A DNA stretch of 64,000 nt from Hydractinia symbiolongicarpus (GCF_029227915.1 NC_079877.1:17098851-17162850); one strand, 5' to 3'. Shown: positions 12,709-23,868, counted from the stretch's first letter. Program-made: numbers and translations. The notes: generated by a model from the sequence alone, not told the origin.

Positions 12709-14055
12709 CTATCTTCCTTTTTGATTTTTATTTGCAAGAAGGCTTGTTTCTCTACATAGACTGACTGATTTGAATTTGTTCCTCACGATGATGTTCCACA
12801 GCAGATTCTGCAATGGCAGACCAGTCTCAAGGCTATCATTAAGGGATGGGCTGCCATCATCGGGTCTACCAGAGGCGTCATATACAATTCTCACCTTGGT
12901 AGTCTCGGCCTGTTCTCGAACCACCGGTCGATGAGGAAGATAAAATTCCTTTCCACTTACTGCTTCGCAAATGACCTTTTCTATGATACCTTCGCTGAGT
13001 TGCTTAACCATTATTTCGTTGTACTCCTTCAACAACCCGGGCTTTTTCTTACGTTTGCTTAAAAGATTGTAGAGTCTTCCCAAACTTCCTTGTTTGTTGG
13101 TCTCTGGTAGCCCGTCCGTCTTCCATAAAAGACCAGTTTCGTGCCACCCTTCTGGGTCCTTAGTAAGTTGATTCTTGAACTTCTGGTAAACTTCGTTATG
13201 ATTTCCGCAGCTTGCTTCCTTTAGTCCCAGCACATCTAATGCACAAAGGCGTTCATAGTCTTCACTGGAACTTCGCGTTAGATACAAGTTCCTGAGGTCA
13301 ACAGATATTATCGTCCATCCCAGTTTCGTCAGTTCTGCTACAGGTTCGCCTGAGCTTCCAATTCGGGGAGCCGTTCTTGTTTTTATGCGAGCAAAGTCCG
13401 ATGCACCGAGTATCAAGTGAACCGGAACTTCTTCTTTCGCATGATAACCTGCTATGTAAACATTCTTTAAGTGTCTGTAATTCTTCTTTAGATCAGAGAA
13501 TCTCGGATTGGGTATTGATAACAAAGCTGACTTTTCGATCTTACTAACCTCAATGTTGATAGTGAATGTCTCATCCAGGCTTGAAATGGTGACGTTAAAG
13601 ATTTCAATTTTCTTCTTTGAAGTATGAAGCATCATTTCTATTCTTTTCACTTCTGTTTTCTTGGGTTTCATGCTCAGTCGATTAATCAGGATGTTAGACG
13701 CGTACGAACTTCCTGCTCCAATATCTAAAAGTGCAAGACACTTCACTCCATTTACTTGAACCATAACAGTCGGATAGATGACAGGATCTTGTGTAGTAGC
13801 TAACGATGGTGTCCGAGTAACCTTGCTGCAAAGAGATGTGTGGTGCTTATTCTTACAATGCTGGCACCTAATTCTGCTAGGACAATTTACTGCTCTATGA
13901 CCACTTCCTGTGCAATTGAAGCAGAGTTTTCTGTCGCTAACGATCCTTCTTCTTTCCTCGAACTTGTTTATCTTTTTGCAGCCGGCTGCCTTGTGATTCT
14001 CTTCGTCACAATAGATGCATTTTCTTGGCTTATACTCTCCTTGCTTGGTGTGCAA
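12709..14055 (-). pseudogene. BEL/Pao zinc-knuckle, protease and RT N-terminus
   Basis: Longest open stretch of the element (448 residues). Order: CCHC-type knuckles ('CIYCDEENHKAAGC', 'CFNCTGSGHRAVNC', 'CQHCKNKHHTSLC'), an aspartic protease with 'CLALLDIGAGSSYAS', a linker, then RT fingers ('PHRPVVREQAETTKVRIVYDAS'-type block). The protease active site reads D-I-G rather than the usual D-T/S-G, a substitution expected to harm catalysis. The frame is lost after about 12.75 kb within the RT. Confidence 0.85.
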
Positions 14056-14085
14056 TAAACTTTCTCTCTTTGGTTCTTGCTTTCT

Positions 14086-15146
14086 TTATTCATGAACAGC
14101 AATAGGGTTTCTCTCTGTCCATTTCTTCAGCGATTCTAAGAGTTGACCAAAGTTCCACTCTTGCCAGTCATCATCCAGTTTCACTAGATCGGCACGTATT
14201 GAGGGTAACTTGTCCAGCGTGAGTCTAACGTATCCATTGATTTCCTTCAATTTTCCCATAGTTTCTAACGACTGTACATTCGTTGTCAGTTTTTCATAAA
14301 ATTCATGGACCTTCTGCACATTACATTGATGGATTATCGGGAGGCTCATAATCGCTTGAATTTGAGCGTTTGCCACTTCACTTGGTTTCCCATATTTCGT
14401 TTTAAGGATTGATTTTGTTCTCTCATATCCTTCGCTAGTAAAAGGTAGTCCTTCGATAAATACCTTCGCCTTAGACCCAACAAGTTCTTTCAGGTACGAA
14501 AATTTTGCAACCGCAGATAATGTAGATTAATCGATCTCCGACTCGAATTGCCCCAAAAATCTTTGCCAGTCAAGATGGGTTGCTTCAAATTTGGAAATCA
14601 CCAACTTTGGCAGTTTCACCTTCACTTCTTGACCTTTGTTCGTTCCAATTGTTTTTCCGTCGAAATTCATTCTCATCTTTCTCATCTCTAATTTCATCCG
14701 TTCTAACTTCAATTCTTCTTCATACTTAGCGTTTCTTTTTTCTTGTTCTTCTTTCTCTCGTTCAGCAGCTGCTTGTTGTTCCTCATCTTGCTTTATTTCT
14801 TTAATGGTTATCTGCCAAACGCATTTACTTTCTCTTCGCTCATCTCTTCCTTGAACATTAGCATCTGCGCATTCGTTTTAAGCCGATGCGCTTCGTCTCG
14901 TTGTTCTTCGATTGATTTGAGAGTTCTTTCCAGTTCCTTTATTTTTCTCCTGGCAAGTATTTTCGGCACTGCCTTTTCCGATAGTTTTAGCATCTTAAAA
15001 ATGCCATCGATATCCTTGTTAATTCTTTCTGATGTTGCCATGGTTATGTCCTTTCTTCTTATCCTCTCCCTTAAATTTGATGCTCGTCTCTGCTTCCTTG
15101 CTTCTCGCTGCTCACTAGCTTCTGTTGTTGAATCCTCACTGCTCAC
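14086..15146 (-). pseudogene. BEL/Pao gag region
   Basis: Three frames: 15146-14808 is a highly charged coiled coil; 14712-14527 holds 'VKLPKLVISKFEATHLDWQRFL', the conserved opening of the DUF1759 gag domain; 14376-14086 holds the rest ('LLESLKKWTERNP'). Frameshifts fall near 14.8 and 14.5 kb. This segment leads directly into the zinc knuckles. As in the family, gag and pol were probably one ORF. Confidence 0.8.
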
Positions 15147-15213
15147 TTGTGTCTGTCGTTGAATCCTCGCTGCTCACCTGTGTCTGTCGTTAAATCCTCA
15201 CTGCTCACTTGTT
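15121..15213. repeat. Three-copy 31-bp tandem repeat
   Basis: Units beginning GTTGAATCCTC... / GTTGAATCCTC... / GTTAAATCCTC... start at 15127, 15158 and 15189. It lies at the presumed 5' end of the BEL gag region. Confidence 0.8.
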
Positions 15214-15586
15214 GCCCAGTGCTGTAGATTGCCACTGGTGCATTTAAATTTCAGGTTAATAGTTTATTTAATGTTTGTTGTTATCTCGTTTCCACTTGAT
15301 GATTCGCTCTTGATTTAAAATTTCTTTCTATACTTGATCATTTCATCTTTCACTTCTGCATGAATTCACAGTTCAAATGTATGACGCACGTCTATGAAGA
15401 ACGTGTTCGCACTTTAATTTAAAAATGGTAGCAATTTCGAGCCTGGTTTTCGAGGGGTAGTGGGGCGTATATTAATTTACCTTGTAGGCATTGCAATGCA
15501 TTTCTATACTTTTTAACAAGTAGTTCGTTCTCTGGGCTATTCGGCGAACTGAAGTATAATGTCGTATGTCAATAAGGTATAGAGAA
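15214..15586. other. Junction between BEL/Pao and Polinton-like relics
   Basis: No gene. Possible BEL primer-binding region (TGGCAATCTACAG on the minus strand near 15.22 kb) and, further right, the expected left end of the Polinton-like relic. I looked here for the BEL 5' LTR and for a terminal inverted repeat matching the DNA right of 20.65 kb and found neither. Confidence 0.4.
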
Positions 15587-15805
15587 TCAGGTAATTATCA
15601 TCCTGTTGAAACCCTCTAATTTCACTATCAATTGCAAGGGGTCTATTTCACGGTCAATGTCTTCGATGTCCTTATTTTTGACAGTCCGCCTCTCCCTGGC
15701 TTTGGCCAGGCAACCCATACAACTTTTCGTTAGAATATTTCTCCTAATTTTGAACCTGTCTGGGGGAAGCAGTTTTTTGCATGTCCTACAACGTCCGATG
15801 TCCAT
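15587..15805 (-). CDS. Small zinc-ribbon-like protein of Polinton-like relic
   Basis: 72-residue intact ORF. Near its start are two Cys pairs, 'CRTCKKLLPPDRF' and 'CMGCLAKARERR', about 20 residues apart: a four-Cys zinc ribbon followed by a basic stretch, then an acidic tail. Small proteins of this design recur in large DNA viruses and virus-derived elements. It lies at the left end of a run of minus-strand ORFs that ends in the DNA polymerase, so I assign it to that element. No function can be given beyond possible nucleic-acid or protein binding. Confidence 0.5.
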   Translation of the reverse strand: MDIGRCRTCKKLLPPDRFKIRRNILTKSCMGCLAKARERRTVKNKDIEDIDREIDPLQLIVKLEGFNRMIIT

Positions 15806-15984
15806 TTAGTATTGCGGTATCAACACTTGGTTCCTTCCATAACTCCTGTTTGTCCACTCTATTTGGGCTTCGGCACGATACTTCATCGCAACCATCGTTT
15901 GGAGACGGCCATTTCACGACTTGCCCTGCCTGCTGCAAAATAGGCCACCATTGCCTCTACGACAAAGAGAAATTTACCATAGGC

Positions 15985-16248
15985 TCATTTTGGAGGTATC
16001 AGTGTATTTTTGTACCACCCCTGCTTAATTGCATATTCGTCGAATAAGATCGCTGCCATCATAAAGCCGGCGTGCTTCAGGCCATCCTCCAAGTCCATCT
16101 TAGCCCCTGGCCTAGAAACCCCCAAAGCCTTCTTTGCTCCCATGGCTATGAGAATAGTGTACGATACTAATCTGACGGATTCCCAAAGGAAGTCAATAAC
16201 CATGGTCTCTTTTGGCCCCACATTGCTATCATCATGCTTGCTTGTCAT
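15985..16248 (-). CDS. Hypothetical small membrane-associated protein of Polinton-like relic
   Basis: 87-residue intact ORF starting ATG at 16248. The middle contains two moderately hydrophobic segments ('VSYTILIAMGA', 'AGFMMAAILFDEYAI') and it ends 'QGWYKNTLIPPK'. It lies 30 bases downstream of the next ORF in the same strand. I recognise this type of short protein from comparable cnidarian elements but know no function; packaging or virion membrane roles would be guesses. Confidence 0.45.
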   Translation of the reverse strand: MTSKHDDSNVGPKETMVIDFLWESVRLVSYTILIAMGAKKALGVSRPGAKMDLEDGLKHAGFMMAAILFDEYAIKQGWYKNTLIPPK

Positions 16249-16277
16249 TTATTAAGTATTATTTTTTTTAGCAAAAT

Positions 16278-16538
16278 TCATTGCATCTTGAAGATGTCAA
16301 TATGGGGCTGAGTTTTGCCTTGTTTCCCCTGCCGGGGCTCAGGTGTGGTGTTTTGAAATTTGTTTTTGGACTTATACCACCATATACCAACCCCTATTGC
16401 CAATACGGCTAGTGTTCCTACCCCATAGATGTGAACCGACTGTACGGAACTGGCTCCAGAAGAGGTTTTGACTTTAGGCTCTACAGTACCCTCTTGTTGT
16501 TTCATTTCTTCCTTCCTCTTCTGCATCAGTGCCGCCAA
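16278..16538 (-). CDS. Single-pass membrane protein of Polinton-like relic
   Basis: 86-residue ORF with one clear transmembrane helix in the middle ('YGVGTLAVLAIGVGIWWY') flanked by a charged N-terminal segment and a Lys/Gln-rich C-terminal tail. It lies between two other small minus-strand ORFs of the relic. Small single-pass proteins are common in virus-derived elements of this class. The ORF is intact; upstream in-frame sequence could extend the N-terminus. Confidence 0.45.
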   Translation of the reverse strand: MAALMQKRKEEMKQQEGTVEPKVKTSSGASSVQSVHIYGVGTLAVLAIGVGIWWYKSKNKFQNTTPEPRQGKQGKTQPHIDIFKMQ

Positions 16539-16618
16539 CTTGTGTCCCTGTGCAACTCTTCCCGGATGCTTTGGTGGTTTTGTAATGACTCTCTCCTCTT
16601 GTTTCCGATCTTCTTCAC

Positions 16619-17172
16619 TTATTTTCTTATAGCACGGTTTCCTCCACCGTATCCGCCTCCTTCACCACCTCCTCCTGCTTCTTTTTGCTCATATGTCTCG
16701 CCGTGTGAGACAGGACCAGGAGCGGTGCAAGACATCTGCCGATGGTGCAGTACACCATGATCCCGAGATCTGTCATAGAGTCTCGGATTATAGAGTCTTC
16801 TTCGATATCCCTTCTCAGTTCCTTGACATTGTTGATATCCACAAAGTTGCCAATCATGTTGGCATACAGATTGACCGCGTGAGTAGACAGTGCTTTTGCG
16901 GTCTTTTCTCCCTTGTACGTACTCGGTATGGATCTTTTCTGCCACCTCATCAGGAGCCTTGTCGACAACCCTTCTGTACACTTCTTCGGTAAAAGGTGTC
17001 CTTTGCTCTTACGTAAGGCCTCCTTTAAAACCTGACGTTTATCGATAGGTTTCTCTATCTGTTCGTATTCTGCAGAGGCATTGTCAAAGACATCCTTTTT
17101 ATTATACGTCGATATCGAAAAAGTATGTAGGCCATCATGGCACACGGCAGGAGTATAGCAATATATAAACAC
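16619..17172 (-). pseudogene. Conserved Polinton-element protein, two frameshifts
   Basis: Reading requires frame 1 (17172 to ~17.0 kb, 'RQVLKEALRKSKGHLLPKK'), frame 2 for about 30 residues ('YRRVVDKAPDEVAEKIHTEY') and frame 1 again ('STHAVNLYANMIGNFVDI' ... 'LAPLLVLSHTARHM'). The frame-2 segment fits the gap left in frame 1, so it is a true pair of compensating frameshifts. The C-terminal part has a hydrophobic helix. The family is one I associate with cnidarian PolB elements; its role is unknown to me. Confidence 0.5.
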
Positions 17173-17179
17173 ACACCGA

Positions 17180-20100
17180 TTTTATTCCCTACACCATCGT
17201 CATGTACAACTCGCTTGTCATAAAACGCCGAGAGCCCGAGCTTGTTTTGTTAGTACGTGATTATACCCTGCTCATGTACCCGAAAGTCTAAGTTTTGGCC
17301 ATGTTTAAACCACCCTTCAGTGCACTCAGGTATCTGCTCCAGGCCACAGCATTTTGCCTTTTTGATATGCCCTTACATGAGAATTTAGTACCCTTTTTTC
17401 CTTCAACGAAATAACACTTGGCTGTCAGGGCAATCATCCGAAACCCAATGTATCTGCTTTAAATAACCCTCCTGTTCGACTCGAGTACTTATCAGTGACA
17501 AGCCAGTTTTGTACGTCTTTGTCGTACTGGTCAAGTAGTTTGGGGCAAATGACATCTCGTAATTCTTCCCCAGAGATGGCAAAATACGCACTGTCGGTGT
17601 CCATGTAAATGTACTCAAAGTCCCGACGATCCACGTACTTGTCCAGAAAATCGCAACAAATTTCGAGCATGCGCAACTTCGCGAGTTGATACACCGCGAT
17701 ACCACACTGGTAGGCTCTATCAATAGTACACTTGTGTTTGCCCCTTCTGACCTCATACGCATCCCAATCTCTTCCAGGTCCTCGAGGTACGGACTACGCA
17801 GGGCTGCATCAATCTCCTTTTCATCCCTTGTAAATGTAGTATTTGCATGCCTCGCCAAATCTTTAATCTTTGCCGTATCTCCCGCAATACGCTTGTCGTG
17901 GTCTTTATCGGCCTGTCGCCGTGCATCGGCAATCTCTTCCGGGAACCATTCAAAGGGCCTACCTCTGACATACTTGAGAAACTGTTAAAAGGCAGTCACT
18001 TTCAGCCCATGGTCAAGGTATCAATTTAGCACAGGGGTATACGGTAGAATTTTTTCAGCTTTTATCAACCCCAGAAGCTTACGTGTGCCCGGAACACGCT
18101 TGCGACCCTTAGTTTTTAAGTATTCGTGCATGTGCTCGGGGATTTAATAATCAGGTATCTCCTTGACGACAAACAGGGGAGCCATTTTACTAAACTTTTC
18201 GCGCAGATTTTTGGGTACCTCGATATCAACCTGGTTAAACCCAAACAACGATCCATCCACCACACCTCGTGCTAGTAGCTCTAAGTTATGTGCTGATGTC
18301 AGTGTGGCCACCTTGATCAGCTGCTCCTTCCCACAAAGAAAGTCTTGCATCAGGGTACTCGGGTAGAGCATGTTTGCATCATACCCTGGAATGGTCTTGC
18401 ACTTGTGGGGTTCGTTGTACACGTGAGATCTGATACCCGTCACGTCTCGTTCGTGGTATCTACAGAATACGATCGCGGGACCACCCACCAGGCCTCATTC
18501 CTCGTACATTTGTCACATGTTTTCCGTACCTTCCTGCAGGCCTTACAAGTCTTGCTATAACAAAAGTCCTTACACCTATGTCTGCATGGGTCTCCCGGAG
18601 CGTATAGCTTTAACTTTGGGTTTAGCCGAGAGAATTGTTCAATACGTAGCGCATCGACACGCCTGGAATACTGACCGCATCCTTCAAAATATCCATCTCG
18701 TCATCATAATACCGCAACCTCGTTTTGTCCACGGCTTCAATGGTTCCACATCGGCCAGGTTGTACTCACGCAACCAGTCCATCATGGTGACGCAGCCTCG
18801 CCCGTAAAACTCGGCGTGGAATGTCTCGTACTCTTCGCTGGGTAGTGTGTTTTTCCCACTTAGCCGGCTATAAAAGTCCTCGTGAACCACAGGTCCAGCA
18901 TGGTTCAACTTCTCATGGCTCGTCAACCATTCATACGGAAACACAAGCTTTTCAAGCTTGCATTCCAACGACCTGCACCAACCGTCATAGCTTAGACCAG
19001 GAGCAAGGAAATTTTTGATATCTAGAAATTTAAACCTCAAGGTAGTGAGGAACATGTAGTCATTATCTTCTTCACCACCTTGATCTTATCGCCTTGCGCG
19101 ATATCTTCGGCAAAATACTGCTTGATCAGGTTGATGTCGTACTTGCCAGAATTAAACCCTATAACGGCTACCTGATTTACCCACTCGTTCCACAACTCCT
19201 GGTTCTTTTTGGAGAGCATGTCAAAGTCCTCAGGCTTCGGGTACATTCTCTCGATCTCTTTCACAATGAGGGTATGCCTCTTTTCCAGCTCCTCCACAAA
19301 CTGTTTAACCAAAACCTTGGGGTCCTCGTGCTCGATCAACGTCGGGTGGCTATTTAAACTATCGGCAATACCAACACTTATTGGAACTTGTCTCGAAAGG
19401 TATGTTAGATCGGATTTTGCTGGTAATTTAAAGGTGATAGGAGGGCTTCTAAATCAAATACAATGTAATGAGAATATGGTCTGAACTCCTTCTGAATTCG
19501 TTCCTTCTAAAGGCGTAATTAAACTTCTGTCTACATACCTTGCACTCCCAGTGTTGGGTCAGCACATCTAAATCCTTGATGTAAAAACAGTGCCCGTCCA
19601 GCATGCCAAGATTGATGCCATCTAAACATTTTTGTGTTGCTTTTAACCATAGACGAGTCGCCATGGTGCCTTCTCAGAGTTTGTCTTGGGCTCAAAGACC
19701 CTAATGTTGACCTTGAATTGCTTGGCAACGCTCTCCAAATCCACCAGCCTTGTGAGGCTCACGTCCTTACGCCTAAGCTTAGGGTTCCCTTGGTAATCTC
19801 GGGCCAGGCGAGGGCTGTTTTTGTTAGACATTCCGTTCCCCGTACTACATCTGCCCTCTCCTTTAACGCAAGACATCTCCAGAAGCATAGTTTGTCCGTT
19901 CTGGCATCTTCACCATCCATGGCGTAGATGCACCTTTTGTTTCGCAACCAACCCGGGAGAGGGCCGCATCCCAAAAAGAGGTTCACACGTACTTATCACC
20001 TTGATCTGTACGTGATCAAAGACAATTTTTCCCTCATATGCCCCCGGAGTCTCGGTGGTCCTAACAGGTGGTAAATAAGCCTTATTCAAAACTCGTGATC

Positions 20101-20601
20101 CTCCAGATCGAGGCGCTTCATTTTGCATTCTTCTACGAACGCTTCAATTTCCGCTATACTTGATATCGACCTGGAGCTATTAGTTTTATGGTAATCAGAC
20201 ACATCGCCCCCATCCTTATAAATATGACAGCCAAAGCTGTACACAACCTTAACGCGCATGTCCAATTGTGGTGTAATTTTTTGGATAATCGCTTCATTTA
20301 GAGGTTGTTTTAGATGCTTGTTGGAACGCCATGTTTTGATCCTATTTCCATCCTCCAACATCTGGATATCGTCCTCGGGGCCTTGATATTCAATATCCTC
20401 CACGTAATCCTCCCTTGCCTCCTGTTCAATCTGATCGTGAAGCGTTGTACCTGCCGAAATTTGTCCCTTTGCCTTGTTGTAATAGAATGCAACGGTATCC
20501 CGCACACTCTGTAGTCGATCGGCAAGGGCGTCGCGGGTTGTTGCCACCGGTGCTGACACGGTGCTATATAGTTTACTAATGGCATTCTTAAACCAACTCA
20601 T
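17180..20601 (-). pseudogene. Protein-primed family B DNA polymerase (Polinton/Maverick-like), broken
   Basis: Relic about 1,140 codons long. From the N-terminus (20601): a leader 'MSWFKNAISKLY', an acidic region, a 'GPLPGWLRNKRC' block (~19.95 kb), exonuclease motif 'GFNSGKYDINLI' (~19.16 kb), 'FKFLDIKNFLAPG' (~19.02 kb), palm motif A 'GYDANMLYPS' (~18.38 kb) and motif C 'YIYMDTDSAYFAI' (~17.6 kb). The C-terminal block 'KLGLSAFYDKRVV' ends near 17.2 kb. Pieces lie in all three frames, implying at least eight frameshifts or stops. Motif B (Kx3NSxYG) is not seen where expected near 17.86 kb: the text passes from 'GDTAKIK' straight to 'DLARHANTTF', consistent with a small in-frame deletion. Such polymerases replicate linear genomes using a protein primer. 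No integrase or capsid gene accompanies it here. Confidence 0.85.
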
Positions 20602-20739
20602 CTTTATTATATACACAACAAATTCAGAGGATTTCATTCTGCCCAACTAACGCAGTTATTCCCCTTTTTACTGCGCATGCGTTGATTTTTAAGGAATTCC
20701 CCCTTTCTACTCATTTTTGTATGATAGGGACTTAAAAAT

Positions 20740-20786
20740 GATATGCATGACTAAGCACCGCTTATTAAGGATTTTTCATGCATATC
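20740..20786. repeat. 11-bp inverted repeat upstream of polymerase relic
   Basis: Arms GATATGCATGA (20740-20750) and TCATGCATATC (20776-20786), perfect, with a 25-nt loop. It lies 140 bases 5' of the polymerase start; it could be part of the element's terminal region or simple cruciform-prone DNA. Confidence 0.6.
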
Positions 20787-20789
20787 AAT

Positions 20790-22304
20790 AGATTTTTATG
20801 CAATGAGGCGTGACGAAAAGTTGTGACGTCACAAGTGAAATTGTGTATGATAATTTTTAAAAGTGTTTGACCGTGTTTTTTAAAAAGTGTGGTTATACTC
20901 CATCCCTACACTAGCTTATCGTGGCCACTAATATGTATCGCTTCTTTTTTCTTTTGGAATAAAACTTTTAGGTCTACATGTCTTTTGTCATTATATTTTC
21001 CCTACCAAGGCGTCCCGTGTGTTAGCATTTTCCCCAGGATTTGTCAACATGTTCACGGTTATGCTACGAAAAGTTTTATTTTAAATCATTCGGAACGCCT
21101 TCGCGGGAACATGTTAAAGCGGATGTGTTTCGGCTATGAGCTCTAGATTTATTGCGAGATGGGGGATATCCAGTATTAGCTTGTGCTTCGATTTCATTCA
21201 TGAAATCGGGATTACCTTACGTAATTCTCAATCTGGTTGGGAAATATGAAGACGAATTTTTACTCGTTTTAATGCCTTCTCTAGCCACAACTGAATGGAA
21301 ATCAGTCTTCAGTTTTATTAAAAACCTATTCGTTAGACAAGTACATCTATGTTATATTCAGGCCTTCTTAATCTGCTCTATGCCCTGATCCCAGCCTCTA
21401 GGGTCTTACGCTTCTTATATCCCGAGGTGCTGCTTTAGGTAAATACAATATATTTTTAAATCACGTTTTAGTCTAAAGTGAAAAATGTCTACGAAGAAAA
21501 CCTCAAAATGTTACAACTGCATGTGATTAAAAACGCTGTCTCCAGAAATATTACAGTTTTGTAACAACTATACTATCGTCAAAGTTGGAATGTTTACAAA
21601 ACATGGATGGAAAAGTTTGCTGTGTCACAGGTTAAATGTAAGTGTGAAGAAATTTAAACGCCCTAAATATTTTACCATCATACAATTGTACCAACCTCTT
21701 GCCGGAATAGCACAGGCGTAAAGGGAACGAGGTTGATAACTTTATGTCATTTAACTTATATACAACAGGATATTTATATTTAAATTTTCGCCATTGCGAC
21801 AATACGGAATAAACGTCAATTACCCATGCTGAACGAATTTCTGATATTTACGCACCAGAGAATCACAGGGAGAACCTTTCCATTTCCTTCGCATTATTGT
21901 TGCGTTAAATTTTGTTCCTTTTTTTGTGTATACACGTCGTAATTGGTTGGGTGTTGCGCAACGTAAACTAAAATGCAGCGCTTGAATAACGTCAGTTAGA
22001 GCAAAATTGATTGAAATATGAGAAGATAAAAGATTTAAAATATAGTAAACCTACTTGACGCACCTACATTGGGTTTTCTTGTAGTGCTGATGCAGCATTG
22101 GCGACGTCATCGACGAGCGAGAGACGTCACGTTATTTACACCATGTTCTCCTAACAATGTTTTACCAGAAGTCGAGAAGTGCTTTGGAAAGTTGTCGTCA
22201 CAGATGACTATTAATTGTCGCGTCATTTTGCAGATGAACTGTGGTTACTCGTCGTGTAATGGTATTCAACAGAGGATATTATACACGGTGAAGTATTTAT
22301 CATT
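20790..22304. other. Region without an intact gene; holds a BRICHOS pseudo-exon
   Basis: Only the pseudo-exon near 21.48-21.64 kb is recognisable. The ORFs at 20889-21146, 21152-21388 and 22069-22317 have no recognisable family. I could not find the right terminal inverted repeat of the Polinton-like relic here. Confidence 0.4.
21480..21637 (+). pseudogene. Orphan BRICHOS-gene exon copy
   Basis: Plus-strand degraded copy of the third visible exon of the BRICHOS gene at 33471-33654. Shared text includes 'ENLKMLQLHVI' and, after a frameshift, 'MEKFAVSQVKCK'; nucleotide similarity continues through the exon and across its end, where both copies have AAAT|GTAAG. A stop and a frameshift break it. 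Neighbouring exons are absent, so this is a partial duplication in inverse orientation about 12 kb away, not a retrocopy (the intron start is retained). Confidence 0.8.
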
Positions 22305-22454
22305 ATTACACGGGTAAAAGGGCTGCATCGATATTTTCGAAAATCGTGCAATGTGATTGGTTAGAACTTACGTCATAGCGGGCAATATGCCACGGTATTG
22401 CCCGCTACCATAGCAACCGTGTTTAAAGTTTAAATATGGTAACATTAAATGTAA
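22305..22454 (+). repeat. Dispersed repeat, left part (copy 1)
   Basis: Nearly identical to 31081-31230, starting GGGTAAAA and including a palindrome GCGGGCAATA...TATTGCCCGC. Here the repeat is interrupted after AAATGTAA by the minisatellite-bearing element; its right part resumes at about 23750 (ATAAACACGGAAAAAAG), matching 31240 onward. Confidence 0.75.
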
Positions 22455-23749
22455 ACAAGAAGCCCTGGGGGCTCTAAGAATTTCCGCGCGCTACCAAAAT
22501 ATTTGATGAAAACCTGCTAATTCGTTGTGTTATTGTGCCAAACATTCGAAGGGGTTTGGTGCATGAACCTCCGAAGATAAAGCACACCAGTGACATATCT
22601 TACAACAAACGCAAACAAAACGAAACGTGTCATATTAAACTCACATTTTAAAAGAAATTGCTAACAAAAAATACAGCCTATCATTCATGGTTGAAAGTCT
22701 TGCGATTGAAACGTTTATGACAAAAAATCAAAATTTTGATGTGACCATCATTTTCAGTATACTTTTTTTATTAACTGTGTCAATTTTTGTCGAAAATAAA
22801 GCAGTTTTAATTTTTGGATAAATTTTGGCCTGAAATGACATTTAGGTTACAAAAAATCAAACTTTTGTACCATCATCATTTTCAGCATACTTTATTTGTT
22901 AACTGTGCCAGATTTAGCTGAAAATGAAGTGATTTTAATTTTTGTCCTAATTTTGGCCTAAAATGGCATTTAGGTGACAAAAATCAAAATTTTATGTCAC
23001 CATTATGTTCAGCATACTTTTTTTGTTAAGTTTGCCAATTTTTGTTGAAAATGAAGTAGTTTTAATTTTTGGACCAATTTTGGCCTAAATTGACATTTAA
23101 GGTGGAAAAAAACCAAAATTTTGATGTCACCATCATGTTCACCATACTTTTTTTGTTAATTGTGCCAAAATTTGTCAAAAATAAAGTAATTTTAATTTTT
23201 GGACCAACTTTGGCCTAAAATGACATTTAGGTAACAAGAAATCAAAATTTTGATGTCGCCATCATGTTCAGCATGCTTTAATTGTTTACTGTGCCAAATT
23301 TTGTTAAAAATAAAGTAGTTTTAATTTTTGGACCAATTTTGGCCTGAAATGACATTTAGGTAAGAAGAAATCAAAATTTTGATGTCACCATCATGTTCAG
23401 CATACTTTATTTGTTAACTGTTCCAAATTTTGTTGGAAATAAAGTAGTTCTAATTTTTGGACCAATTTTGGCCTAAAATGACATTTAGGTGACAAAAATC
23501 AAAATTATTATGTCACCATTATGTTCAGCATACTTTTTTTGTTTAACTGTGCCAAATTTTGTCGAAATCAAATACAAATTTTGGCCTGAAGCGTCAATAC
23601 TAGACTTCCCAGTAGTTAAGGAGCTTGGGTACGAAGTTTACATCTGTGACGACGTGAAATCCCAGGGTCGATTTTTTCTCAAAAAATGCTCCGAAAGAAA
23701 AAAACGACGGTTTTAAAGAATTTCCTACGCCTTCGGGCGCGGAAATTCA
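22455..23749. mobile_element. ~1.3-kb insertion carrying a 128-bp minisatellite
   Basis: Inserted into the dispersed repeat (compare the uninterrupted copy at 31.2 kb). Short inverted ends are visible: GAATTTCCGCGC at 22478 and GCGCGGAAATTC ending 23748. The right end forms a hairpin (GAATTTCC...GGAAATTC, 23719-23748). The start AACAAGAAGCCC recurs near 49.58 kb, suggesting a family. No transposase; non-autonomous. The class is unknown. Confidence 0.55.
22716..23590 (+). repeat. Seven-copy ~128-bp tandem repeat
   Basis: Units begin with CAAAAATCAAAATTTTGATG-like text at about 22721, 22850, 22978, 23105, 23235, 23364 and 23493 (period 127-130). Each contains TTCAGCATACTTT, GTGCCAAATTTTGT, TTTTAATTTTTGGACC and GGCCTAAAATGACATTTAGG with scattered substitutions. 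No coding content. Confidence 0.9.
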
Positions 23750-23868
23750 ATAAACACGGAAAAAAGTAAACAACACGCGAAACAGAAGTGAAACAGAAGT
23801 GAAACTTACTTTTATCTTTTAAAGAATTCAATGTTGTGGCTGCAATGAAAACCTGCTATGTTTACAGG
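23750..23868 (+). repeat. Dispersed repeat, right part (copy 1)
   Basis: Continuation of the repeat begun at 22305, matching 31240-31352, with a duplicated GAAACAGAAGT segment. It ends where the 23869 element begins. Confidence 0.7.

Larger units (their letters stand above)
9501..15213 (-). mobile_element. Decayed BEL/Pao LTR retrotransposon
   Basis: Minus-strand element with the domain order gag (coiled coil, DUF1759-like, zinc knuckles) - aspartic protease - reverse transcriptase - Pao RNase H - integrase, which is diagnostic of BEL/Pao. A 3' LTR with polypurine tract is at 9501-9743. No matching 5' LTR can be found near 15.2-15.6 kb, so the element is 5'-truncated or its 5' LTR was deleted. 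The reading frame is broken many times. The 3' end sits directly in a DIRS RT relic, so BEL inserted into the older DIRS copy. Confidence 0.9.

Noticed and set aside
15587-20646. Search for terminal inverted repeats and target duplications around the polymerase relic, and for sharing of the 43860 ends
   Set aside because: No match found by eye on either flank; the relic's borders remain undefined.
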